DNA of 5,017 nucleotides from NCBI GenBank assembly GCA_014859615.1, contig JACUTX010000191.1, forward strand, positions 1 through 5,017, given 5' to 3'. How positions within the stretch are numbered: the first letter of the stretch is position 1; each line of letters begins with the position of its first letter. The stretch is from Desulfuromonadales bacterium. GTDB taxonomy: Bacteria > Desulfobacterota > Desulfuromonadia > Desulfuromonadales > UBA2294. Below are positions 1 to 5,017 of the stretch, one piece after another. A program made the translations under genes and the position numbers. The notes beneath the pieces are model-generated. The model saw only the letters and a program-made list of their open reading frames with translations. It was not told the DNA's origin and searched no databases.

Positions 1-13
1 TGGTTGAAATATT

Positions 14-19
14 TATAAA
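14..19 (+). promoter_or_regulatory. possible -10 box for the small Cys-rich gene
   Basis: TATAAA matches five of six bases of the sigma-70 -10 consensus and lies about 40 bases ahead of the start codon at 61. The matching -35 region would fall at or beyond the left edge of the window and cannot be seen. AT-rich sequence alone could give this match, so it is only a candidate. Confidence 0.2.
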
Positions 20-49
20 GGGGGATAAGGTAGTGCATCACCGTCAGAC

Positions 50-54
50 AGGAG
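50..54 (+). promoter_or_regulatory. ribosome binding site of the small Cys-rich gene
   Basis: AGGAG followed by six bases, all A, and then ATG at 61. This is a near-ideal Shine-Dalgarno sequence and spacing. It is the main reason to accept this short frame as a real gene over the overlapping open frames on the other strand. Confidence 0.75.
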
Positions 55-60
55 AAAAAA

Positions 61-309
61 ATGGGACACAAAGACGCGCAGCACAAAGAGCGGGAGACAG
101 AATCGCGCAAGAAGGATGAAAAGCTGGCAGAAGAGGGAAAAAAGGCGTGTCAGGCGCCTGATTACCACAAGATGCACCTTTGTGTATTGAAACATATGGG
201 ACAGATGCAGCTGCTGGATGAACTGACAGAAAACCCGACCCACCGTTGTTCGCGCTGCGGCTGTTCATCGAACAATCGCAAGAACCTCTGCCAGCCGTAC
301 GAACTTTAA
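61..309 (+). CDS. small Cys/His-rich protein of unknown function, possible metal binder
   Basis: An 82-residue protein that I do not recognise as a named family. Residues 1-29 are highly charged (many Lys, Glu, Arg), lack a hydrophobic stretch and are probably disordered or helical, so a cytoplasmic location is likely. From residue 30 on, Cys and His become frequent: C30, H36, H39, C41, H45, then H61, C63, C66, C68 and C77. The tail reads HRCSRCGCSSNNRKNLC, an HxCxxCxC arrangement with another Cys nine residues on, which resembles a small zinc-ribbon-like knuckle; metal binding is inference. There is no signal peptide or membrane segment. A strong AGGAG at six-base spacing supports the ATG at 61. 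The gene converges with cobD, the two stop codons being four bases apart, so it is not part of the cobalamin operon. By hand count its G+C is about 52%, lower than the cob genes appear, which may only reflect its Lys/Glu-rich composition. It could also be a DNA- or RNA-associated zinc protein; nothing in the context decides. Confidence 0.7.
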   Translation: MGHKDAQHKERETESRKKDEKLAEEGKKACQAPDYHKMHLCVLKHMGQMQLLDELTENPTHRCSRCGCSSNNRKNLCQPYEL

Positions 310-313
310 TCGC

Positions 314-1408
314 TCAATCGCCCTGCGCCAGCACCTGGCGCAGGGCGGCTACCACCCGCTGATTCTCCCCTGCACTGCGTACCGCCAAACGAATATAGCG
401 ATCACCAAGTGACGCAAACCCGCTGCAATCCCGAATCAGAATCCCCACGCTGCTCAGCCGCTCTGTGAGCGTCGTGGCATTTGCCCCTGCATCCGGCAGC
501 TGCACGAGGAGATAATTGGCGACGCTGTCAAAGCTGCGCAACCCGAGTTTGTGCAGATCTTCAACCAGGCGTTGCCGCAATTCGGGAATAACGACGCGGG
601 TGCGCTGCTGATAGTCGTGATCCTGCAGACAGGCGATTGCGGCTCGCAACGCCGGAGTATTGATCGTCCAGGGGGGGAGCGCCTGACGCATGCGCCGGAT
701 GAGAGCTGCCGGTCCGGCGAGAAAGCCGACACGCAGACCGGGGATAGCGTAAAATTTTGTCATCGACCGGAGAATATAGAGATTATCCCGGCCCGCAAGC
801 GCAGAGAGGAGTGACAGCTCCGGGGCAAAATCGACAAAAGCTTCATCAATCACCAATGCGGCGCGTCCCGCCAATCGGTCGGCGAGATACAGCAGCGGCT
901 CACGATCAATGCCGGCCCCGGTCGGGTTCCCCGGGTTGGCGATAATCACCAGACCCGTGTCGGCATCGAGCGCCGCCAGAACGGCGTCAGGATCAAACTG
1001 AAAGTTATTTTCCACCGTCAAGGCAAAGTGCTGAACATCGGTTCCGGCTTGCAGCAACGCCTTTTCATATTCACTGAACGCCGGCGTCACAATCAGGGCC
1101 CGCTTCGCGCGCAGAATTCGGGGGAGGAGATAAATCAGTTCGGTTGAACCGTTAGCGGCCAGCAGATTCGCGGCCAAAAGCGCGTGATGTTCGGCCAGAG
1201 CGGCAACCAGCGATGCCGCATCGATCTCAGGATAATGAACGATCTCATCGAGAGCCTGATGCGCCGCCGCCAACGCCGATTCCGGCGCACCGAGCGGGTT
1301 GATGCTGGCTGAGTAATCGAGAATCTGTGTCAGCGGCAGTCCGAGTTCACGTGCGAGACGGATCGCTGCACCGCCATGTCGGTCCTGATTCATCCGCGTA
1401 GCATCCAT
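314..1408 (-). CDS. cobD: L-threonine-O-3-phosphate decarboxylase (CobD of Salmonella naming; CobC of Pseudomonas naming)
   Basis: A PLP-dependent fold-type I enzyme that decarboxylates L-threonine phosphate to (R)-1-amino-2-propanol O-2-phosphate, the aminopropanol arm of cobalamin. It acts in the cytosol. At 364 residues it is the usual size. Visible landmarks are the N-terminal RHGG and DYSASINPLG segments (residues 10-40), NPGNPTG with the PLP-contacting N161, VIDEAFVDF with D188 for the pyridine nitrogen, SMTKFYAIPGLRVG with K218 as the expected Schiff-base lysine and R226, and the C-terminal YIRLAVRS strand whose Arg binds substrate carboxylate in the aminotransferase family. The chosen start at 1408 overlaps the end of cbiB by 19 bases and has GAG and GGAG elements 6 and 10 bases upstream. 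A second ATG at codon 6 (1393) forms an ATGA overlap with the cbiB TGA but lacks a visible Shine-Dalgarno sequence; homologues align well from either. Its product is the substrate of the CbiB encoded just upstream. The distinction from histidinol-phosphate aminotransferase, a close relative, rests on the HGG N-terminus, the YSASINPLG motif and the cobalamin context. Confidence 0.93.
   Translation of the reverse strand: MDATRMNQDRHGGAAIRLARELGLPLTQILDYSASINPLGAPESALAAAHQALDEIVHYPEIDAASLVAALAEHHALLAANLLAANGSTELIYLLPRILRAKRALIVTPAFSEYEKALLQAGTDVQHFALTVENNFQFDPDAVLAALDADTGLVIIANPGNPTGAGIDREPLLYLADRLAGRAALVIDEAFVDFAPELSLLSALAGRDNLYILRSMTKFYAIPGLRVGFLAGPAALIRRMRQALPPWTINTPALRAAIACLQDHDYQQRTRVVIPELRQRLVEDLHKLGLRSFDSVANYLLVQLPDAGANATTLTERLSSVGILIRDCSGFASLGDRYIRLAVRSAGENQRVVAALRQVLAQGD
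319..347. repeat. perfect 13-bp inverted repeat at the convergent gene ends, possible transcription-end hairpin
   Basis: The arms 319-331 (CGCCCTGCGCCAG) and 335-347 (CTGGCGCAGGGCG) are exact reverse complements around a 3-base loop, giving a very GC-rich stem. The repeat begins ten bases after the stop of the plus-strand gene and lies within the last codons of cobD (residues 354-363). Neither side is followed by a clear T-run, so it is not a textbook intrinsic terminator. It could still stop or protect the 3' ends of both converging transcripts. Confidence 0.45.
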
Positions 1409-2334
1409 AGCAAACTCACTCCGATCAGCAGAGCCAGAAATGAACTGGCATAGAGCAGATGTACCATCCTGCGATAGCTGTCGACCGTGATCGGACGATC
1501 AGAATCGCCGAGAGTCGGCTTCTCCATTCGTCTCCCGAAGTAGATCGCAGGGCCACCGAGCCCAATGTCGAGAGCGCCAGCTGCGGCCGCTTCGGGGTAA
1601 CCGGCATTGGGGCTGCTGGGCTTGCGGGCATCGCGCAGCATTGTCTTTAACGCCGACCAGCCATTCAACCCGAGGGGGAAGGCGACAATAACGATCAGCA
1701 CGCCGGTCAACCGGGCCGGAAGCAGATTCAGCAGATCGTCGAGCCGGGCCGACGCCCACCCGAGGTCACGAAAACGATCATTTTTGTAGCCGACCATCGA
1801 ATCGAGGGTGTTGACCCCCTTGTAGAGCATGGCGAGAATCGGGCCACCAAGACAGAGATAAAACAGTGGCGCGATCACGCCGTCAGAACTGTTTTCGGCC
1901 ACGGTCTCGATACAGGCGCGCAGAATCTCTTCTTCATTCAGGTGTGCCGTATCACGGCCGACGATCGACGACAACGCCCGCCGCGCATCGTCGAGCTCGC
2001 CCGCGGCGACCAGATCGACGACGATCTGGCTCTCTTTGTGCAGTTGGCGCAGCGCCAGAGTGGTAAAGGCGAGATAGACCGCAACCCCGGCCTGCAGCAG
2101 CGGATGAACCGCTCCGGCGAGCCAGAGGAGGCCACCGGTCAGACCGCCGGTCACCAGCAGAACCGCCAGACAAAGGAGGATACCGGCAAGACGCAGATCG
2201 TTGAATCGTTGCCGGAGCTGAGCCTCGAAGGTCGTGATCATTTGACCGATGAAGATCACCGGGTGATAGAGGAAGCGCGGATCACCGAAAAACAGATCGA
2301 GCCCGACGGCGATCAGTAACAGGGTCGGCTGCAT
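1390..2334 (-). CDS. cbiB: adenosylcobinamide-phosphate synthase CbiB (CobD of Pseudomonas naming)
   Basis: An integral membrane enzyme that attaches (R)-1-amino-2-propanol phosphate to adenosylcobyric acid through an amide bond, giving adenosylcobinamide phosphate. The 314 residues match the family length. Family signatures seen are LDLFFGDPRFLYHPVIFIGQMI (near residues 12-33, the GDP...HPV motif), ENSSDGVIAPLFYL (147-160), YKGVNTLDSMVGYKNDRFRDLGWASARLDDLLN (171-203) and SPNAGYPEAAAAGAL (241-255). Hydrophobic segments lie near residues 3-16, 50-73, 78-95, 152-171, 207-223 and 292-312, fitting a multi-pass inner-membrane protein whose conserved loops face the reaction partners. The start at 2334 is set by AGGAG six bases upstream and by the family N-terminus. 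The gene begins three bases after the fused cbiH-cbiP gene and its last bases overlap cobD. It therefore sits between the genes for its two substrate-producing enzymes, CbiP and CobD. No disruptions are seen. Confidence 0.95.
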   Translation of the reverse strand: MQPTLLLIAVGLDLFFGDPRFLYHPVIFIGQMITTFEAQLRQRFNDLRLAGILLCLAVLLVTGGLTGGLLWLAGAVHPLLQAGVAVYLAFTTLALRQLHKESQIVVDLVAAGELDDARRALSSIVGRDTAHLNEEEILRACIETVAENSSDGVIAPLFYLCLGGPILAMLYKGVNTLDSMVGYKNDRFRDLGWASARLDDLLNLLPARLTGVLIVIVAFPLGLNGWSALKTMLRDARKPSSPNAGYPEAAAAGALDIGLGGPAIYFGRRMEKPTLGDSDRPITVDSYRRMVHLLYASSFLALLIGVSLLWMLRG

Positions 2335-2337
2335 CCA

Positions 2338-4653
2338 TTACTCCTTTTCCACGGCCACCAGGCTCAGGATCCGGCCGAGATCGAGATGCGCTTCGAGGTG
2401 GTCCGCCAGCCGGTCGAGTTCGGCATCAATTGTCGGGATCAAGGTTAGATCGCGCGCGACCAGCCCCTTTTCGCTCCGTAAAGTGGTCAACAAGCTGTGG
2501 CGCAGCGTGTCGTTGTCAAACAGTCCATGCAGATAACACCCCCAGACCCGCCCATCGGCAGAGCAGGCGCCGTCGAGAAGATCACTCTTTTCACCGGAGC
2601 GTTCAACCAGCGTAAAGAGCGCCTGGACCCCTTCGTCGTAGCAACTTTCGCCGAGATGAATCTCATAGCCGATGATCGGCGCTTGTGCAGCCAGACCGGT
2701 CGCCGCTCGGCCGGAATGCAAGGTCGCCCGTACCTGATGGGTCTGTTTCTGTTCAGCAAGACGGGTGGTGATACCGAGCAGACCGAGACCGCACGCCTCG
2801 GTCTGTGCCGATTCGAGACGCCCCGGATCGAGAATCGCCTGTCCGAGCATCTGAAAACCGCCACAGATCCCGATAACCCGGCCACCGGCGGCTTGAAAAT
2901 CGAGGATCGCCGTCGCAAAGCCGTTCTGTTTCAGCGTTGCCAGATCATCGAGGGTGCTCTTGGTCCCGGGGAGGATCACCAGATCACAGGCGGCGAGATG
3001 AGCCGGATCTTCCAGATAGATCAGATCGACATCGACCTCAGCTTCAAACGGATCAAAATCGCTGTAATTGGAGATTCGCGGCAGACGGACGACGCCGATG
3101 GTCAACCGATCGGTCGCCGCGCTCACAACGCGCGGCTTTCGATCGAGGGCGACAGAATCTTCTTCCGGCAGATGCAGATCGATCCACGGCACGACGCCGA
3201 GCACCGGCACCCCGGTCCGCTCTTCAATCTCTGCGATGCCGGGTGCCAGCAGGGAAACATCGCCGCGAAAGCGATTGATAATCACTCCGGCAATCCGATT
3301 GCGTTCATCGGGGGTCAGCAGCTGCAAAGTGCCGAGAATCGCCGCGAACACCCCGCCGCGATCGATATCGGCCACCAGCAGCACTGCAGCATCGGCCATC
3401 GCCGCCGCCTTGAGATTGGTGATGTCATGCTGACGCAGATTGACTTCGGCAATGCTCCCGGCCCCTTCGAGAAGAATCACCTCATGCTGGGCGGCCAGCC
3501 GATTATAGGCCGCACAGACCTCGGTAAAGGCGATCGGTTTATAGGCATGATATTCGGCGACGCTCATATTTCCCACCGATTTTCCGGCAATCACCACCTG
3601 ACTCCCGAGGACCGAATTCGGTTTAAGCAGCACCGGATTCATATCGACATGAGCAGGAAGGCCGCAGGCGGCCGCCTGCAACGCCTGCGCCCGGCCGATC
3701 TCCCCCCCTTGTGGGGTCGCCGCAGAATTAAGCGCCATATTCTGCGCCTTGAACGGGGCGACATCAATTGTGCGCCGTTTCAGCAGACGGCAGAGACCGG
3801 CGGTGATCAGACTCTTGCCGACATCGCTGCCGGTTCCGCCGATAAACAGCCCCCTGGCCCGGTTCGGCGCAGCAGAGGCTGGCGTCGCGCCATTGTCCGT
3901 GTGCAGATAACGCGCTGCATAGCCGCGCGGCGTAATCATCCGTCCGGCATGATCAACTACGGTCTGGCTGTTGCCGATAATCATCAGGCTCAACATATCG
4001 ACTTCGTTCAGATCGAAACCGCCCAAAGTATCGACAAGAACCATCTCTTTGGCCCGGGTTGCGTTGCGTACAATCCCGACCGGGGTATCCGGTGCGCGGT
4101 GCCGGAGCAGAATCCGCCGGGCGGTTTCGAGATGATCGGGGCGCCCCTTGCTGCGCGGATTGTAGAGCGCGACGACAAAATCCGCCGATCCGGCCGCATC
4201 GAGCCGACGCCGGATCAACGGCCAGGGGGTGAGCAGATCGGAGAGGGAGATGACAGAAAAATCGTGCATCAACGGCGCACCAAGGGCGGCGGCCGCCGCC
4301 TGCACCGCCGAAACGCCGGGGATCATTTCAATATCAACGTCGCCAGCGCTACTTTCGGGCTCATTCGCCAGTTCGAGCACCAACCCCGCCATACCGTAGA
4401 TCCCCGCATCACCCGACGACACCAGCGCGACAATCTTTCCGGTTGCCGCGATCTTCAGCGCCTGCCGGCAGCGATCGACCTCGCTCATCATCCCCGAAGC
4501 GATCACCTCTTTACCCGCAAGCAACGGCGCGATCAGATCGATATAGGTCTTGTAGCCGATGACGACGGTCGACTGATCAAGAGCTTCGCTGCAGGCCGGG
4601 GTCATCTGTTTCAAATCACCGGGACCGAGCCCGACGACGTACAATTGTGCCAT
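2338..4653 (-). CDS. CbiH/CobJ C17-methyltransferase fused to CbiP/CobQ cobyric acid synthase
   Basis: One uninterrupted 771-codon frame encodes two complete enzymes. Residues 1 to about 248 are a corrin-ring SAM-dependent methyltransferase of the CbiH/CobJ type, which methylates C17 during ring contraction. Landmarks are VVGLGPGDL (6-14), SSGDAGIYGMAG (79-90), PGVSAVQAAAAALGAPLMHDF (112-132), LYNPRSKGR (163-171) and IIGNSQT (225-231). Residues 249-267 form an Ala/Pro-containing linker. Residues 268-771 are a full-length cobyric acid synthase, the glutamine-dependent ATP-using ligase that amidates adenosylcobyrinic acid a,c-diamide at four side chains. It shows the phosphate-binding loop GGTGSDVGKS (272-281), FKAQNMALNS (301-310), LLEGAGS (394-400), LPGTKSTLDDL (561-571), the glutaminase nucleophile C597 in GICGGFQMLG and H709 in GCYLHGLFDND. 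Both proteins are cytosolic enzymes. The start at 4653 has GAGG five bases upstream and gives the family N-terminus. No ATG, GTG or TTG codon lies in the linker, so separate translation of CbiP from the junction is unlikely. Because cbiG is next to it, CbiH is the better functional name than CobJ for the first half. Confidence 0.95.
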   Translation of the reverse strand: MAQLYVVGLGPGDLKQMTPACSEALDQSTVVIGYKTYIDLIAPLLAGKEVIASGMMSEVDRCRQALKIAATGKIVALVSSGDAGIYGMAGLVLELANEPESSAGDVDIEMIPGVSAVQAAAAALGAPLMHDFSVISLSDLLTPWPLIRRRLDAAGSADFVVALYNPRSKGRPDHLETARRILLRHRAPDTPVGIVRNATRAKEMVLVDTLGGFDLNEVDMLSLMIIGNSQTVVDHAGRMITPRGYAARYLHTDNGATPASAAPNRARGLFIGGTGSDVGKSLITAGLCRLLKRRTIDVAPFKAQNMALNSAATPQGGEIGRAQALQAAACGLPAHVDMNPVLLKPNSVLGSQVVIAGKSVGNMSVAEYHAYKPIAFTEVCAAYNRLAAQHEVILLEGAGSIAEVNLRQHDITNLKAAAMADAAVLLVADIDRGGVFAAILGTLQLLTPDERNRIAGVIINRFRGDVSLLAPGIAEIEERTGVPVLGVVPWIDLHLPEEDSVALDRKPRVVSAATDRLTIGVVRLPRISNYSDFDPFEAEVDVDLIYLEDPAHLAACDLVILPGTKSTLDDLATLKQNGFATAILDFQAAGGRVIGICGGFQMLGQAILDPGRLESAQTEACGLGLLGITTRLAEQKQTHQVRATLHSGRAATGLAAQAPIIGYEIHLGESCYDEGVQALFTLVERSGEKSDLLDGACSADGRVWGCYLHGLFDNDTLRHSLLTTLRSEKGLVARDLTLIPTIDAELDRLADHLEAHLDLGRILSLVAVEKE
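2341..2345 (-). promoter_or_regulatory. ribosome binding site deciding the cbiB start
   Basis: AGGAG on the minus strand, six bases before the ATG at 2334 and inside the last codons of the upstream fused gene. It separates the true start from an out-of-frame ATG at 2338-2336 that overlaps the upstream TAA stop (TAATG) and would yield only a very short peptide. Confidence 0.7.
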
Positions 4654-4658
4654 AAAAA

Positions 4659-4662
4659 CCTC
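4659..4662 (-). promoter_or_regulatory. ribosome binding site of the cbiH-cbiP fusion gene
   Basis: GAGG on the minus strand with a five-base T spacer before the ATG at 4653. It directly follows the T-tract of the hairpin at 4663-4690, so hairpin, T-tract and ribosome site are packed into 40 bases. Confidence 0.6.
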
Positions 4663-4690
4663 AAAAAACTTTTGCAGCCAGGCGCAAAAG
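4663..4690 (-). terminator. terminator-like hairpin plus T6 within the cobalamin operon
   Basis: Read on the minus strand, CTTTTGC (4690-4684), an 8-base loop and GCAAAAG (4675-4669) form a 7-bp stem, extendable by one G-T wobble, followed at once by TTTTTT (4668-4663). This has the geometry of an intrinsic terminator pointing in the direction of the operon. It starts three bases after the cbiG TGA and ends just before the ribosome site of the next gene. The stem has only three G-C pairs, so it is probably weak and leaky. A ribosome ending translation of cbiG would cover part of the stem, so it may act mainly when cbiG is not translated; that role is inference. Confidence 0.5.
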
Positions 4691-4693
4691 GAG

Positions 4694-5017
4694 TCACACC
4701 TGGCGTCTCTGCGCCACCGCCACCGTCACGTTGCCGCATTTTTGTTTACAAACGATCATTTCGCCACCCGATCCGGCAGCCAGGAGCGCCGCCGGTTCGC
4801 AGACGCCGGTCGCCCCGACCGCCGCCAGAGCGTGGCCCGACGGCGGACTCGGCACTGCGACCCGGTTCAGCTCATCGGAAGTGTAAAAATTTATTGGCAG
4901 ATGGGCCCGCTGCGCGTAATCGAGCAGCCCCGCTTCATCCTTCTTGGCGTCGATGGTCGCCAGAGACGCGATGCTCCGCGGATAGAGCTGCATCCGGGCA
5001 AAAATCTGCGCCACCAC
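4694..5017 (-). CDS. cbiG: CbiG cobalt-precorrin-5A hydrolase, C-terminal domain (5' end beyond window)
   Basis: The last 107 codons of a gene that enters from the right edge of the window; the GTG at the very edge is not evidence of a start. CbiG opens the ring delta-lactone of cobalt-precorrin-5A, releasing acetaldehyde and giving cobalt-precorrin-5B, a step specific to the anaerobic B12 pathway. The visible part matches the CbiG C-terminal domain: IASLATIDAKKDEAGLL (residues 16-32 of the fragment), INFYTSDELNRV, PSPPSG, AVGATGVCEPAALLAAG, and the closing KQKCGNVTVAVAQRR. Missing are the N-terminal domain and the beginning of this one. The TGA stop at 4694-4696 is followed by a 40-base gap and then the cbiH-cbiP fusion, on the same strand. 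Some genomes fuse CbiG to CbiH or to other methyltransferases; whether the hidden 5' part is fused to anything cannot be told. Confidence 0.9.
   Translation of the reverse strand: MVAQIFARMQLYPRSIASLATIDAKKDEAGLLDYAQRAHLPINFYTSDELNRVAVPSPPSGHALAAVGATGVCEPAALLAAGSGGEMIVCKQKCGNVTVAVAQRRQV

Noticed and set aside
22..37. A GG-N10-GC arrangement resembling a sigma-54 promoter before the small gene
   Set aside because: The GG and TGCA elements are spaced correctly, but the bases around the GG do not match the TGGCAC consensus. With a G-run present such a match is likely by chance.
13..268. Two minus-strand open frames (76 and 74 codons) opposite the small Cys-rich gene
   Set aside because: One looks hydrophobic enough to suggest a membrane peptide, but neither has a convincing ribosome site. 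The plus-strand frame has AGGAG at ideal spacing and a patterned Cys/His content.
1942..2319. A 125-codon open frame on the plus strand, antisense to cbiB
   Set aside because: It lies wholly within cbiB, which is a clear family member. Its translation is a low-complexity Gln/Arg/Asp-rich product without recognisable domains, as expected of an antisense shadow in GC-rich DNA.
2779..2805. A 9-bp inverted repeat (CAGACCGAG / CTCGGTCTG) with a 9-base loop inside the CbiP part
   Set aside because: It is mid-gene in a conserved frame, without a T-run or nearby start or stop. It is most likely incidental.
2487..2918. A 143-codon open frame on the minus strand in another frame of the cobyric acid synthase region
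   Set aside because: Its translation is Arg/Ser/Pro-rich with no family motifs, and the overlapping CbiP frame carries the intact glutaminase site. It is a shadow frame.
2937..3433. Two overlapping plus-strand open frames of 113 and 121 codons opposite the fusion gene
   Set aside because: They overlap each other and an intact conserved gene, and their translations are Arg/Ser/Thr-rich without motifs.
3664..3679. A perfect 16-bp palindrome centred on CGGCCG in the fusion gene
   Set aside because: It codes for a Gln-Ala-Ala-Ala-Cys stretch of CbiP and is explained by GC-rich alanine codons. There is no loop, no T-run and no regulatory context.
4285..4300. A perfect 16-bp palindrome of GGC/GCC triplets near the methyltransferase core
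   Set aside because: It falls in the conserved run of alanines after PGVSAVQ in CbiH, so codon composition explains it.
4654..4693. Possible cobalamin riboswitch between cbiG and the fusion gene
   Set aside because: The gap is only 40 bases and lacks a B12-box-like segment, far too short for a cobalamin riboswitch. Only a simple hairpin with a T-tract fits.

Overview
The window holds the distal part of an anaerobic-type cobalamin (vitamin B12) biosynthesis operon on the minus strand, plus one unrelated small gene on the plus strand at the left edge. The anaerobic route is indicated by the CbiG C-terminal domain, because CbiG (cobalt-precorrin-5A hydrolase) belongs to the early-cobalt pathway. 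A G+C content that looks near 60% in the cob genes, the gene content and the protein style suggest an anaerobic or microaerophilic proteobacterium-like organism. A member of the Desulfuromonadales/Geobacter group is my best guess, but this is inference and not proven by any marker here.

Reading the operon in transcription order (right to left): the 3' end of cbiG (4694-5017, runs off the window); a 40-base gap carrying a terminator-like hairpin with a six-T tract; a single 771-codon gene (2338-4653) fusing a CbiH/CobJ C17-methyltransferase to a complete CbiP/CobQ cobyric acid synthase; cbiB (1390-2334) after a 3-base gap; and cobD, the L-threonine-phosphate decarboxylase (314-1408), overlapping the end of cbiB. 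The spacing implies translational coupling across the last three genes. CbiG and CbiH act on the corrin ring during contraction. CbiP then amidates the ring to adenosylcobyric acid. CobD makes (R)-1-amino-2-propanol phosphate, and CbiB joins the last two products. The last three catalytic units therefore form one metabolic junction.

On the plus strand, 61-309 encodes an 82-residue Cys/His-rich protein of unknown function with a good ribosome binding site. Its stop codon lies four bases from the cobD stop, so the two units converge. A perfect 13-bp inverted repeat sits just past that junction, inside the end of cobD.

There is no gene-free stretch over 300 bases, and I see no tRNA, rRNA, CRISPR array, insertion sequence or cobalamin riboswitch. 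A riboswitch or main promoter, if present, would lie to the right of the window. This is mostly ordinary metabolic territory. The CbiH-CbiP fusion, the intra-operon terminator-like element and the small Cys-rich protein are the points most worth a second look.
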